NCBI RefSeq assembly: GCF_035594125.1
Contig: NC_087151.1
Location: forward strand, 20,927,753 to 20,991,752
DNA: 64,000 nucleotides
Direction: 5' to 3'
Source of the DNA: Scylla paramamosain
Lineage: Eukaryota; Arthropoda; Malacostraca; Decapoda; Portunidae
The notes beneath the pieces are model-generated. The model was not told the DNA's origin, did not search any database, and saw only the letters and a program-made list of their open reading frames with translations. This document shows, in pieces, positions 23,481 to 45,605 of this stretch. Position 1 is the first letter of the stretch. The number at the start of each line of letters is the position of its first letter. A program made the position numbers and the translations under genes.

Positions 23481-23529
23481 AAAGAATCCAAACTCCTCCC
23501 TGGGTTTTTATCCCCCTTCCTAAACCCAA

Positions 23530-28546
<5,017 letters not shown>

Positions 28547-28970
28547 CTTTTTTTTTTTTTTATGCAGGAAGAACATCCAATAAAAAAATATGGCCACTGA
28601 AATGCCAGTTCCATAAAAGGGTCAAAGCAGTGGTCAAAAATTGATGAATAAGTGTCTTGAAACCTTCCTCTTGAAGTCAAGTTCAAGTCAAGTCATAGGA
28701 AGGTGGAAATACCGAAGCAGGCAGGGAGTTCCAGAGTTTACCAGAAAAAGGGATAAATGATTGAGAATACTGCTCCTAATACTGCTAATACTACTCCCTG
28801 CCTGCTTCTGTATATCCACTTCCTATGACTTGAATTCCTTCAAGAGGGAGGTCTCAAGACGCTTATCCTTCAATGTTTGAATACCACTTTGGACCCCTTT
28901 CTGGGACTGGTATCTCAGTGAACTTTTTTTTTTTTTACTGGATTATTGCTGCCCTTGGCCAGTGTTCCTC
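28547..28970. mobile_element. Deletion fusion of two opposite LINE fragments
   Basis: 28547-28771 is the minus-strand 3' end of the LINE seen complete at 18699-19553. 28793-28970 is the plus-strand 3' end of the fragment at 20369-20805. They are joined by about 21 nt of filler (28772-28792) that repeats taatactgct-like units copied from the adjacent bases. About 1.67 kb present in the other two copies (left-arm positions about 11860-13535) is lost. A further tcaagt repetition lies near 28674-28690. Confidence 0.82.
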
Positions 28971-33547
<4,577 letters not shown>

Positions 33548-36500
33548 TTTTTTTTCTTTTTCATATAGGAGGGATACTGGCCAAGGGAAACAAAAAAACA
33601 ATAAAAAAAAAATGTCCACTGAAATGCCAGTCTCATAAAAGGGTCAAGGCAGTAGTCAAAAATTGATGGATAAGTGTCTTGAAACCTCCCTCTTCAAGGA
33701 ATTCAAGTCATAGGAAGGTGGAAATACAGAAACAGGCAGGGAGTTCCAGAGTTTACCAGAGAAAGGAATGAATGATTGAGAATACCGGTTAACTCTTGCA
33801 TTAGAGAGGTGGACAGCAATAGGGATGAGAGAAAGAAGAATGTCTTGTGCAGAGAGGCCGCGGGAGGAGGGGAGGCATGCAGTTGGCAAGATCAGAAGAG
33901 CAGTTAGCATGAAAATAATGGTAGAAGATAGCTGGAGATGCAACAATGCGGCGGTGAGAGAGAGGCTGAAGACAGTCATTTAGAGGAGAGGAGTTGATGA
34001 GACGAAACGCTGTTGATTCCACCCTGTCTAGAAGAGCAGTATGAGTGGAACCCCCCCAAGACATGTGAAGCATACTCCATACATGGACGGATAAGAGTTA
34101 GCAGCTGGGGGGGGTGGTGAGAAAAACTGGCAGAGACGTCTCAGAACACTTACCTTCATAGAAGCTGTTTTAGCTAGAGATGAAATATGAAGTTTCCAGT
34201 TCAGATTATAAGTAAAGGACAGACCGAAGATGTTCAGTGTAGAAGAGGGGGACAGTTGAGTGTCATTGAAGATGAAGGGATAGTTGTCAGGAAGGTTGTG
34301 TCGAGTTGATAGATGAAGGAATTGAATTTTTTGAGGCATTGAACAATACCAAGTTTGCTCTGCCCCAATTAGAAATTTTAGAAAGATCAGAAATCAAGCA
34401 TTCTGTGGCTTCCGTGCGTGAAATGTTTACCTCCTGAAGGGTTGGACGTCTATGAAAAGACGTGGAAAAGTGCTGAGTGGTATCATCAGCGTAGGAGTGG
34501 ATAGGACAAGAAGTTTGGTTTAGAAGATCATTAATGAAAAATAAGAAGAGAGTGGGTGACAGGACAAAACCCTGAGGAACACCACTGTTAATAGATTTAG
34601 GAGAAGAACAGTGACCGTCTACCACAGCAGCAATAGAACGGTCAGAAAGGAAACTTAAGATGAAGTTATAGAGAGAAGGATAGAAGCCGTAGGAGGGTAG
34701 TTTGGAAATCAAAGCTTTGTGCCAGACTCTATTAAAAAGCTTTTGATATGTTCAAGGCAACAACAAAAGTTTCACCAAAATATCTAAGAAGAGATTCAGT
34801 AAGGAAAGCCAGAAGATCACCAGTAGAGCGGCCTTGACGAAACCCATACTGGTGATTAGATGGAAGTTTGTGAAGTGATAGATGTTTAAGAATCTTTCTG
34901 TTGAGGATAGATTCAAAATCTTTAGATAGGCAGGAAATTAAAGGAATAGGACGGTAGTTTGAGGGATTAGAACGGTCACCCTTTTTAGGAACAGGTTGAA
35001 TGTAGGCAAACTTCCAACAAGAAGGAAAGGTAGATTTTGACAGACAGAGCTGAAAGAGTTTGACTAGGCAAAGTGCAAGCACGGAGGCACAGTTTCGGAG
35101 AACAATAAGAGGGATCCCATCAGGTCCATAAGGCTTCCGAAGGTTTAGGCCAGCAAGGGCATGGAAAACATCATTGCGAAGAATTTTAATAGGTAACATG
35201 AAGTAGTCAGAGGGTGGAGGAGAGGGAGGAACAAGCCCCGAATCATCCAAAGTAGAGTTTTTAGCAAAAGTTTGAGCGAAGAGTTCAGCTTTAGAAATAG
35301 ATGTGATAGCAGTGGTGCCATCTAGTTGAAATAAAGGAGGGAAAGAAGAAGAAGCAAAGTTATTGGAGATATTTTTGGCTACATGCCAGAAGTTACGAGA
35401 GGAGTTAGATCTTGTGATGGAAGGTTTAAGTACCTTTTGTGGGCCACCTCTCTACCATGTATAGCACGAAAACAAGCTGTGTTAAACCAAGGTTTGGAAG
35501 GTTTAGGTCGAGAAAAAGAGTGAGGAATGTACGCCTCCATGCCAGACACTATCACCCCTGTTATGTGCTCAGCACACAAAGACGGGTCTCTGACACGGAA
35601 GCAGTAGTCATTCCAAGGAAAGTCAGAAAAATGCCTCCTCAGGTCCCCCCAACTAGCAGAGGCAAAACGCTAGAGGCACCTTCGCTTAGGGGGATCCTGA
35701 GGAGGGATTGGAGCGAGAGGACAAGATACAGATATGAGATTGTGATCGGAGGAGCCCAACGGAGAAGAAAGGGTGACAGCATAAGCAGAAGGATAAGAGG
35801 TCAGGAAAAGGTCAAGAATGTTGGGCGTATCTCCAAAACGGTCAGGAATACGAGTAGGGTGTTGCACCAATTGCTCTAAGTCATGGAGTATAGCAAAGTT
35901 GAAGGCTAGTTCACCAGGATGGTCAGTGAAGGGAGAGGAAAGCCAAAGCTGGTGGTGAACATTGAAGTCTCCAAGAATGGAGATCTCTGCAAAAGGGAAG
36001 AGAGTCAGAATGTGCTCCACTTTGGAAGTTAAATAGTCAAAGAATTTTTTATAGTTAGAGGAGTTAGGTGAGAGGTATACAGCACAGATAAATTTGAGAG
36101 TGACTCTGTAGTCGTAGCCAGATGGTGGAAAACTCGGAAGATTCAAGAGTGTGGGCACGAGAGTAGGTTAAGTCACTGCGCACATAAACACAGCATCCAG
36201 CTTTGGATCGAACATGAAGATAGAGAAAGTAGGAGGGAATAGAAAAGGGGCTACTGTCAGTTGCCTCAGACACCTGAGTTTCAGTGAGGAAAAGAAGATG
36301 AGGTTTAGAAGAGGAGAGGTGGTGTTCTACAGACTGAAAATTAGATCTTAGACCGCGAATGTTGCAGAAGTTAATGAAGAAAAAGTTGAGGGGGGTGTCA
36401 AGACACTTAGGGTCGTCGACAGAAAGGCAGTCCGCCCTGGGGACATTTATGGTTCCCTCCCCAGATGAGGACTCCGAGGCTGGTGTAGGAGTCGCCATGA

Positions 36501-36742
36501 TGATTTTTAAATTTTTGAGTGAAGGATGTGTTTGTTATTAGGTGCTTGTAGTTTTGTGTGGAGGAAGAGAGTTGTCTTTAGAGGCCAGGCTGTGACTGCC
36601 CCCTTGTGTTGTGAGACACAAAGGGAAACGTTCAGTAAGGTCATTGCTGGGTTTAATGATAAGTTCACAGCACCCCCTGAACTGTGTTTTAGACCTCACT
36701 GGGAGTAATTATCATTTCGGCAGGTGCCTACTGCCTCCTCCT
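33548..36742 (-). mobile_element. Near full-length APE-RT LINE (right-arm copy)
   Basis: Mirror of 4109-7309, with the same insertion point in a type-D monomer, the same 5' UTR start (cctcctcc at 36742 on the plus strand), the same 105 bp internal deletion (near 35410) and an A tail read as T at 33548-33563. The two copies differ by scattered substitutions and indels, so they have evolved separately since duplication. Confidence 0.9.
33656..36498 (-). pseudogene. LINE endonuclease-reverse transcriptase, broken (right-arm copy)
   Basis: Begins MATPTPASESSSGEG at 36498. Endonuclease motifs [33 protein letters not shown] and [11 protein letters not shown] are present. RT motifs are GPDGIPLIVLRN, PVPKKGDRSNPSNYRPIP, HQYGFRQGRSTGD, FVVALNISKAF (motif A, with the first Asp changed to Asn), SGVPQGFVLSP and HSYADDT (motif C intact, unlike the left copy). 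Frameshifts occur near 36110, 34720, 34310 and 34040. The stop after KRRCL is shared with the left copy and was inherited from their ancestor. Each arm has its own lesion in an RT catalytic Asp. Confidence 0.87.
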
Positions 36743-38026
36743 TGTTTTTGGTAATGTTTTTCTGTTTCTCCTTAAAGGGTGTTTTGCATGCGTTTCAGCT
36801 TTTTGCTATGTAAGTAGCTAAAAAAAAAAAAACACTAAAAAGAAAACTTTTTTGTAAAGTTGTTCTGTTTTCTCATATAAGGTGTTTCCATGCTTTTTAG
36901 GGTTATGGTGACTACCACGTACTCATAAATATTTAAAAGACATTTTTTTCTTTTTTTAAAGTCGTTTCCTTTCCCCATATAGTGTGCTTTTCGTATATGC
37001 TGGCGGTTTGGTACCTAATAATGTGAAATACACTCAAAACACATATTTTTCGTAATTTTGTTCTCTTTCTCCATATTGAGTGCTATTCATGCTGTTTCAA
37101 GTTTTAATACCAAGAAGATCAAAAACACTCATAACAAAATTTTCTCATAGTGTCCTTTTGTTTCCCTATGTAAGGTACTTTCCATGCATTTTTGCGTTTT
37201 TGTCCATAACAAGGTTAAAAACACTCAAATAACTTGTTTTTGTTAATGTTATTGTGTTTTTTCAATAAAATATTTTTTGCATTTTGGGCAAATGCAAAAA
37301 GTAAAAAATTTCTAAGTAAAAATGTAAAAAGATTTTGGATTTTTACTTAGAAAAATGCATTTTGCATTTTTCTATGAAAAAGTAAAAAAAAAACACTCGA
37401 AATACTTGTTTTTTGTAATGTTATTTTCATTCATAGAGATTTTTTTTTTACATGGGCTTTAACGTTTTGACTTTTAAGTAGATCATAAACTATGAAAAGA
37501 AACGTGTTTCGTAATGTTTTGTTTTCCAATATTAGGTTCTTCCCATGCTTTTTTTTTTTTTTTTTTAGTGTTATAGTGACTAGCACGTTCATAAATACGC
37601 AAAAGGCAGGTTTTATAAATCTCGTTTCTTTTTCTCATAAAGGGTGTTTTGCGTGCATTTTGGCGTTTTGGTACATAAAAATGTGAATTAAAGTCAAAAT
37701 ACGTGTTTTTGGTAATGTTATATTTCTCCATATAGAATGCTATTCATGCGTTTTCGAGTTATGCTACCTAAAAAGCTCAAAAAGACGACACGGTTTTTGT
37801 AAGGTCCTTTCCTTTCCCCATATAGTGTACTTCCATATATTTTGGCATTTATGTACGTAAGAAGCTCAAAACACTTAAAAATACCCGTTTTTGGTATTGC
37901 TGTTGAGACGTCTCTGACACGTTTCTGGATATGTCGTTTGTTTTCCTCATATATTGTGATTTGCATGCATTTTAGCGTTATGGCATCTAAAAATGTGAAT
38001 TACACTTGGTATATTCATATTTTGTA
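36743..38026 (-). repeat. Satellite family 1, reverse, with A/T hairpin block
   Basis: Reverse complement of about 4108 to 2890. At 37262-37392 there is an A/T-rich block built from gcaaaaagtaaaaa-like units and inverted repeats (14 bp arms at 37309-37322 and 37340-37353); the left arm has a shorter version near 3510-3590. No gene seen. Confidence 0.82.
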
Positions 38027-38753
38027 ATATTTGTGCGAGCACAGGAACACTAGATTTTGAGAGGGCAATAAATTACCGCACCGTCATAGGAGAAAACCAT
38101 TTGCCAGGCGGGCAGGTGAGCGGAGCCTGTATCAATGCGCGCGGGCCGAGGTGAGCGGGTCACAACCTTGCCAGGCCTCACTCCCAGCCGGGTCACCCAG
38201 CGCCCAAGACGTGCCCTCCTCGACTCCTCCCGAACCAGCCTGCATAAAGGACAGCGTGGTGCAGCAGTAAGCCGAAGCCCTGACCGACGAAGCTGGCTTT
38301 CAACGAAGCAGACTGGAGGAGTGAGTACACCAGTGGAACTTGGGTGAGTTATTTGTGGTAAGGCCTGTTCACAAGACCGCATTTCCAGTCACCCCAGCGA
38401 CCACGTGGTCGTCGCTCCTTGCGCGGCATAGTGACACAGTGCATAGTGCCGGCTAATTACCTCCGTGACCCAGTAACTTAACGTAAGGCTGTGCTTTCAC
38501 AACGTAAAAGGACCGGGCATTGGCCTCACTTCCGAAGGAATAGGTATTTCTTTCTGTGTGCGGCCCACGCGCCACTGAGTGTAGCCATAGCTAGCCAGGC
38601 CTTTGTTGTAATTACTGTGTAAATATAAGTCAAATATTTATGACTGTGCTTTCTTTTGAGTGTCCTACCCTAGTCTACCTGGAGACTCAACCAGGAGTCG
38701 CATGTGATCGGCAGGTGGTATCGTGTAAAGGAACCCCGATCCATGACAATATT
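38027..38753. mobile_element. Solo LTR with 5 bp target-site duplication
   Basis: A 717 bp GC-richer block (38032-38748) starting tgtgcgagcaca and ending ccatgaca, so with TGT...ACA ends, flanked by atatt on both sides (38027-38031 and 38749-38753). Removing the block and one atatt leaves a continuous satellite monomer. The left arm has no such block at the matching place (about 2890). No internal retrotransposon coding region is present, so this is a solo LTR left by recombination. TG...CA ends and a 5 bp duplication fit gypsy or BEL/Pao; the superfamily cannot be decided here. Chance reading frames inside it show no homology I recognise. Confidence 0.82.
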
Positions 38754-40615
38754 GTTCTTTTCACCAGAGTGCTATTCATGCGTTTTCGAGTTTTGGTACC
38801 TAAGAAACTCAAAAACTCTCAAAATAAATGTTTCTCATACTGTCTTTTCGTTTCCCCATATAGGGTACTTTCCCTGCAATTCTAAATTGTTCAACGTAAC
38901 AACCTTAAAAAGCTAAAAATACTTGTTGTTTTGGTAATGTAATTCTCCTTAGCCATGCCTTTCAGCGTTTTGGTATGTAAGAAGTTAAAAAAAATTGTCC
39001 GAAGACACACTTAATGTTTTGTATTTGTGTTTTCCATGATTTTTAGCGTTTTTTGGTACCTAACACTAAAACAAAAAAAAAAAAAAAAAAACACAGAAAA
39101 GACACGTTTCTGGTAATGTCTCTTGGTTTCTCCATATAGGGGGCATTTAATGCTTTTAGCGTTTTGGTATCTATCAATGTGAAAAACTCTGAAAAAAACA
39201 CGTTTTTGGAAATGTCCTTTTTCTCTAAAATAGAGTGCTAATCGTGCGTTTTAACATTTTGGTACCTAAGAAGCTTAAAACTCTCATAATAAAATTTTCT
39301 TGTAATGTCTTTTCGTTATTCCGTTTAGTGTATTTTACATGCATTTTGGCTTTTTTACGTAATAAGCTAAAAAAAAACTCAAAATACACTTTTTAGTAGA
39401 GTTATTGTGTTTCGCCCATAAAGGGTGTTTTGCATGAGTATTAGCTCAGTATGCACCTCAAAAACACTCAAAAGACACGTTTTCGGTAATGTTTTCCTTT
39501 CTCTTATAAGGTGTTTTCTATGCTTTTTAGCGTTTTAGTGCCTAGCACGCTCATAACCACTCAAAAGACACGTTTCTGGAAATCTTGTTTCCTTTCCCCA
39601 TATAAGGTGCTATTTATGCATTTTCGCATTTTGATACCTATCAATGTTAAAAACACTTAAAAATGCACGTTTTTGGTAATATTGTTTTGTTTCTACATAT
39701 GGAATGCTATTCATCCGTTTTTTCGCTTTGATACCTAAAATATAGAGTGCTTTTCATGCATTTTAGTGTTTAGATATCTAAGAAAAAAAATTATAATACA
39801 TGTTTCTCGTAATGTCATTTCGTTTCATTATACACGATACTTTGGACGCATTTTGGCATTTTTCTACGTAACAAGCTCAAAAACTCAGATTACTAATATT
39901 TTTGTAATAGTTTGTTTTTCCTTATAAAGGGTGCTTTACAAACGTCTTAGCGTTTTGGTTAAAAAACTACTGACTTTTTTGGTAATGTTGGTTTGTTTTC
40001 CCATATAGTTTGCTTTCCATACTTTTTAGCGTTATGGTTCGTAGCACGCTCATAAATACTCAAAAGACATGTTTTTTTTTCCAAATCTCGGTGCTTTTCC
40101 CCATATAGTGCATTTTGCGTGCATTTTGGCGTTTTCGTACCTGAAAATAAGAAACACGCTCAAAATAGACGTGTTTGGTAATGTTCTCTTTCTCCTTATA
40201 GAGTGCTATTCATGCATTTTAGCGTTTTTGGTGCCTAAGAAGCTCAAAACACTCAAAATACACGGTTCTCGTAATGTCCTTTCCTTTATATTTTGGTGTT
40301 TGTGTACGTAAGTAGTTAAAAACACACAAAATACTTGTTTTTAGTTAGGTTGTTTTCTGATTCCATATATGGTGCTTTCCATGCTGTTTAATGTTTTGGT
40401 GCCTAATATCCAGGAAAACACTCAACAGATACGTTTCTTGTAATATCTTTTCTTTTCCCCATATAAGGGGATGCATTTCTACATACATTTCTGCATACAT
40501 TTCTGCGTTTTGGTTCCTAACAATGTAAAAAACAATAAAAATACGCGTTTTTCGTAATGTTTTTTTTCCTTTTCTCCATATAGAGTGCTATTAACAGTTT
40601 TCGCGTTTTCTTACC

Positions 40616-40682
<67 letters not shown>

Positions 40683-42130
40683 CATAATTCTGATAATGTC
40701 TTTTCATTGCCCTATATGCAGTAGTTTACATGCTTTTTGGTATTTCTCTACGTAACAAGCTGAAAAACACTCAAAATACACGATTTTGGTAAATTTATTC
40801 TATTATTGCACATAAGAGGTGTTTTCATGCGTTTTCTACGAAAGTAGCTAAAAAAAATGAAAAGAATCGTTTTACGATTACGATTTACGTTTTACGATTA
40901 AACGATAGTTTACCATGTTTTTATCATTTTGGTTCCTAGCACGCTCATAAACAGTCAAAAGACACGTTTGTGGAAATTTATTTTCCTTTTCTTATATAAA
41001 GTGCTTTACATGCATTTTGGCGTTTTGATACCTAACAATGTGAAATGCCCTCAAAATACTCTTTTTTGTAGCGTTGTTCTTTTTTCTCCGTATAAAGTCC
41101 TACTCATGCGTTTTAGCATTTTGTTACCTAAAAAGCCTAAAAATTCATAATACACGTTTCTCGTAATGTCTTTTCGTTTCCCCATGTAGAGTATTTTGCA
41201 TGCATTATGTCTTTTTCTACGTAACAAGCTAAAAAAACACACAAGGTATTAATTTTTAGTAATGTTATTCTGTTTCGCCATAAAAGGTTGTTTTCCATCC
41301 GTTTTAGCGTTCTGGTACGTAAGTACCTCAAAAGACTGAAAAAAGTCGTATTTATAATGTTGTTTTCTTTTCCCATAGAGGTTCCTTTCCATGCTTTTTA
41401 ACGATATGGTGCCTAGCACACTTGTCAAAGATATATTTTTTTGAAATCTCGTTTCCTTTCTCCAGTTAATGTGCTTTGTATGCATTTTGGTTGTTTGATA
41501 CCTAAAGATGTGATATACATTTAAAATACACGTTTTTGTTAATGTTCTGTTTCTCCATATAGAGTGTCATGTGCTCTCCAGTTTTGGTATCTTAAAAAAA
41601 CACTAATAATAAACGGTTCTAATAATGTCCTTTCGTTTCCCCATATAGGATACTTTCTACACATTTTTCGCGTTTTTTGTACGTAACATGAGGAAAAACA
41701 CTCAAAAAACTTTTTTTTTTGGTAACGTTATTGTGTTTTCCCATAAGGGATGTTTTCTCTGCGTTTTATCGTTTTGGTACATAAATAGTTCAAAACACTC
41801 AAAAGACATGATTTTAGTAATCTTGTTTTCTTTTTCCATACCATTTTCCATTTTTTGGTACCTAAGAAGCTCAAAACTCTCATATCTGAAACGTCTCTTA
41901 TCTGAATGTCTTTTGTTTCTCCATAAAGGGTTATTTGAGTTTTAGCGTTTTGATACTTTAATAGTTCAAAAACACACACACAAAAAAATAGGTTTTTGTC
42001 AATGGTGTATCGTTTCTCCATATAGAGTGCTATTAACGCCTTTTCGCCTTTTTGTACCTAAGAAGTATAAAAAAGAAATGCGCATAATTCGCTTCACTTA
42101 ATGTCTTTTACTTTCCCATACAGGTTATTT
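38754..42130 (-). repeat. Satellite family 1, reverse, end of right arm
   Basis: Matches about 2880 down to 1 as far as 41690, then continues in the same orientation for about 440 bp whose partner would lie left of the window. Contains a (TAA)n microsatellite at 40617-40681, longer and purer than its left-arm partner at 1004-1046. No gene seen. Confidence 0.82.
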
Positions 42131-43590
42131 TCTATTGATTTTGGCCTTGTACTTGGGGAAACAGAACAACATTTTTCAAAAATGAGTGCTTTAAGTATTT
42201 TCAGTTTGTTAGGTACAAAAAAAAAAAAAAAAAAAATTCCAAAAGCATGAGTTTTAATTGTTTTTCAGCTTGTTAGGTACGAAATTGCCAAATACATGCA
42301 AATTAGCATATATAATGAAACGATATAATCACAAACGTGTATATGTTTTATTTTTTTATTTATTTTTTTTAATGTTCTAAGGTATCAAAAAAGTTATGTT
42401 CCGGAGGAACATAACTTTATCAAAAACGTGTGTAGTTTGTGTTTTTAAGTTCATTAGGTGCAAAAACGCCTAAACATATGCAATGTAGCACATATGAGGA
42501 AACTAAACGATATTACCACAAACGTATCTTATGAGTGTTTTTATGATTCTTCGGTGCTGAAACGCTAAAACTTATGAATATTCCTCTATATTGGGGGAAC
42601 AAAAAAAAACATCATTACAAAAATGTGTATTATGAGTGTGATTCACCATGTTACGTACCAAAACGCCAAAATGCATAGAAAGAATTCTTTCTGGAGAAAA
42701 AAAAAAATCAGCATATAATATTAAAAAAATACGTGTGTTTTAAGTGTTTTTGTTAGATATCAAAATGCCAAAACCTATGCAAAGATTCCAGTATAGGGAA
42801 ACGAAACGAAATAATCACAAACAAAAGCTATCAGGACGCTAAAACACAAAAATAGTACTCTATATTCAGAAACAAAACAACATTAAGAAAAGCGTTATGA
42901 ATTATGAATTTTATTCACTATGATATGTGCGAAAACTTCAAAATGCTTACCTGCATGCATATATAACTATATACCTATATTGAGAAACACATCTATATTA
43001 CCAAAAACCTGCATTATGACTGTTTTTTTTTATTTAGTTAGATATCTTAAGATATCTTAAGATATCTTATTAGAAAACAAAACAACTGCCAAAAACATGT
43101 TTTTTTTTCAGGTTTTGCGTATCAAAACGCTAAAATTCATGAAAAAAAACATCCCTTAAGGAGAAACAGAACAATCTCACAAATAAAGTGTTTTTTGAGA
43201 GTTTTTTTTTTTTTGAGCTTCTTACGTACCAAAACTCTAAAATGCATGCAAAACTCTCTGCCCGGAGGAACATAACAACATTAGCAATAATGTGTGTTTT
43301 AGGTGTTTTTTTTTTTTTTTCAGTTCATTATATACCAAAACGCCTAGAAATTTACAAATGGGACATTATGGGGAAACTAAGCGATATTTCCACACACGTG
43401 TCTTATGAGAGTTTTTTACGGTGTTTAGGTGATAAGACGCTAACACAAAAAAATATTAATCTATATTGAGAAATAAAACGTTATTACTAAAAGTGTGTGT
43501 TATGAGGCTCATTCTCCATATTAAGTACAAAAACGCCAAAAATGTATACAAAGAACTTTTCTGGAGAAACAGAACATTTCCAAAAAAGTA
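42131..43590 (+). repeat. Satellite family 2, forward block
   Basis: Orientation changes near 42131-42160, with no obvious palindrome. Monomers share the family 1 boxes but carry family 2 variants such as cggaggaacataac (43260) and a gatatttccac box (43384). A short gatatcttaa triplication lies at 43043-43070. No gene seen. Confidence 0.7.
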
Positions 43591-45605
43591 AGTTTCTTTT
43601 TATGCATTTCATCGTTTTTGTACCTAACGTAAAATAATAAGACTCGTAATACACGTTTTTTTTTTTTTTTTCATAAAGTTGTTTTGTTTGTCAGTAGAGA
43701 GTATTATTCACGTGTTTTAGAGTTCTGATATCTAACAAAATCGAAAACAGTCATAATACAAGTTGTGATTATATCTTTTGGTATCCCTATATTGACTACT
43801 TTGCATGTTTTTTGGCCTTTTAGTACTTATAACCTTGAAAAAAATAAATAAATAAAACAAACGTTTTTTGTTTCTCCAAAAATTTAAGATTTTGTACCTA
43901 ATATGGTGTATCACTTTCATAATACACATTTTTATTAATGATATTCTGTTACTCAACTTTGAGTATTATTCATATGTTGTAGTGTTTTAACACCTAAGAA
44001 CCTCAAAAACACTCATAAGACACGTCTTTGACAATATCATTTAGTTTCCCAATATTGGCTAATTTGCATGTGTTTTGGCGTACCTAATAAACTCAAAAGC
44101 ACACCTTTTTGGTAATGTTTTTCTGTTCCTCGAGAATGGGTGTTTTGGATGCATATTAGAGTTTTGGTACCTAAAAAGCTCATAAACACTGGAAAGACAC
44201 AATTTTGATAAAATTGTTTAATTGTCCATTTTAGGGTGTTTTCCATGCTTTTTAGCGTTTAGGTGCCTAATATGTTTAGAAACAGGCAAATAACACGTTT
44301 CTGGTAATATTGTTACGTTATCCCATATAGGATGCTTTGCATGCATTTGGGGCTTTAATAACTAACTCGCTCAAAACACTCAAAATATACTTTTTGATAA
44401 AGTTGTTCTGTTTCTCCAAAAAGGGTGTTTAGCATGCGTTTTAGAGTTTTGGTTTGTAATAATCCGAAAATACTTAAAAGAAACATTTTTGGTAAAGTTG
44501 TTTTCTTTTCAAATATATTGTACTTTTCACGCACTTTGGCGTTTTGGTGTCTAACAATAAAAAAAAAATAACATTGATCATATAGTTTTTCTGTAATGTA
44601 GTTCTGTTTTTTTTTTTTTTTTGCATGCATTTTGACGTTTTGGTACCTAACATGGTGAAAAATACTGTTCTGTTTCTTAATATAGAGTACTATTCACGTG
44701 TCTTAGCTTTCTGATACATTAGAACATAAAAAACACACGTAACACATGTTTGTGATTATATAATTCATTTTTCCCATATTGATATTTTGCAAGTGTTTTG
44801 GTGTGTTGGTACTTAACAAACTGAAAAACACTTAAAACACACATTTTTGAAAATACTTTTTTTTTCAGAAATGTTTTTGTTATGCATTTTGGCGATTTAG
44901 GACCTAACATGATGAATAACATTCAAAATACAAGTTTTTAGTAATGATGTTCTCTTCCTCAGTTTAGATTAATATTCATATGCTTTAGCGTTTCAACATC
45001 TAAGAGCCTTAAAAAACACTCATATGACACGTTTGAGATAATTTGCATGTGTTTTGGTACCTAATAAACTAAAAAAAAACCACCCAAAACACATGTTTTT
45101 AGTAATGCTGTTCTGTTCCTCCAGACAAGGTGTTTTGTATGTATTTTTAAAGATTTCTTATGTAAGAAGCTAAAAAAAGCTCAAAAGACACAATTTGTTA
45201 AAGTTGTTTAGTTTTCTAAATAGAGTTTTTTCCATACTTTTTAGCATTTTGGTTCCTAATTTGCTAAACAAATAAAATAAAATAAACAAGCAAATGACAC
45301 GTTTCTCGTAATGTCGTTTCATTACCCTTAAACGATGCTTTGCAACCACTTTGGAGATTTGATACCTACCAAGCTCAAAAACTCTCAAAATACACTATTT
45401 TAATGAGGTTAATCTCTATAAAGGGTGTTTTGCATGAGTTTTATCGTTTTGGTATATAAGTAGCTGAAAACACTCAAAAACCACGTTTTTGATAATGTAT
45501 TATTTTCCAATATAGTGTGCTTTGCATGAATTTTGAAGGTTTGGTACCTAACAAGTTCAAGACATTCATAATACAGGTTTTTGGTAATGTAGTTTTGTTT
45601 CATAC
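43591..45605 (-). repeat. Satellite family 2, reverse
   Basis: Reverse monomers with a longer higher-order unit. Landmarks: the ctgttcctcc box (44124 and 45114) and the acacaatttt/acacaattt box (44197 and 45188), giving a period near 1.0 kb. Other types include a gtttgtgattata box and a ggtgaataagactc box. No gene seen. Confidence 0.7.

Larger units (their letters stand above)
21397..23529 (+). mobile_element. Penelope-like retroelement, 5' truncated
   Basis: About 2.1 kb of clearly different composition (GC-richer, codon-like) inside the inner inverted copy only. It carries an RT core followed by a GIY-YIG endonuclease, the diagnostic Penelope order, then an A/T-rich 3' region and a terminal motif at 23441-23480 resembling the hammerhead core reported from these elements. 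There is no start codon of its own, so the 5' part is missing. It sits where about 1.67 kb of satellite (left-arm 9802-11475) is missing, so insertion came with, or next to, a deletion. No terminal repeat is evident by eye. Confidence 0.88.

Noticed and set aside
38050..38382. Arg/Pro-rich frames of 110 and 70 codons on opposite strands
   Set aside because: Both lie inside the solo LTR and reflect its GC-rich composition; no recognisable domain.
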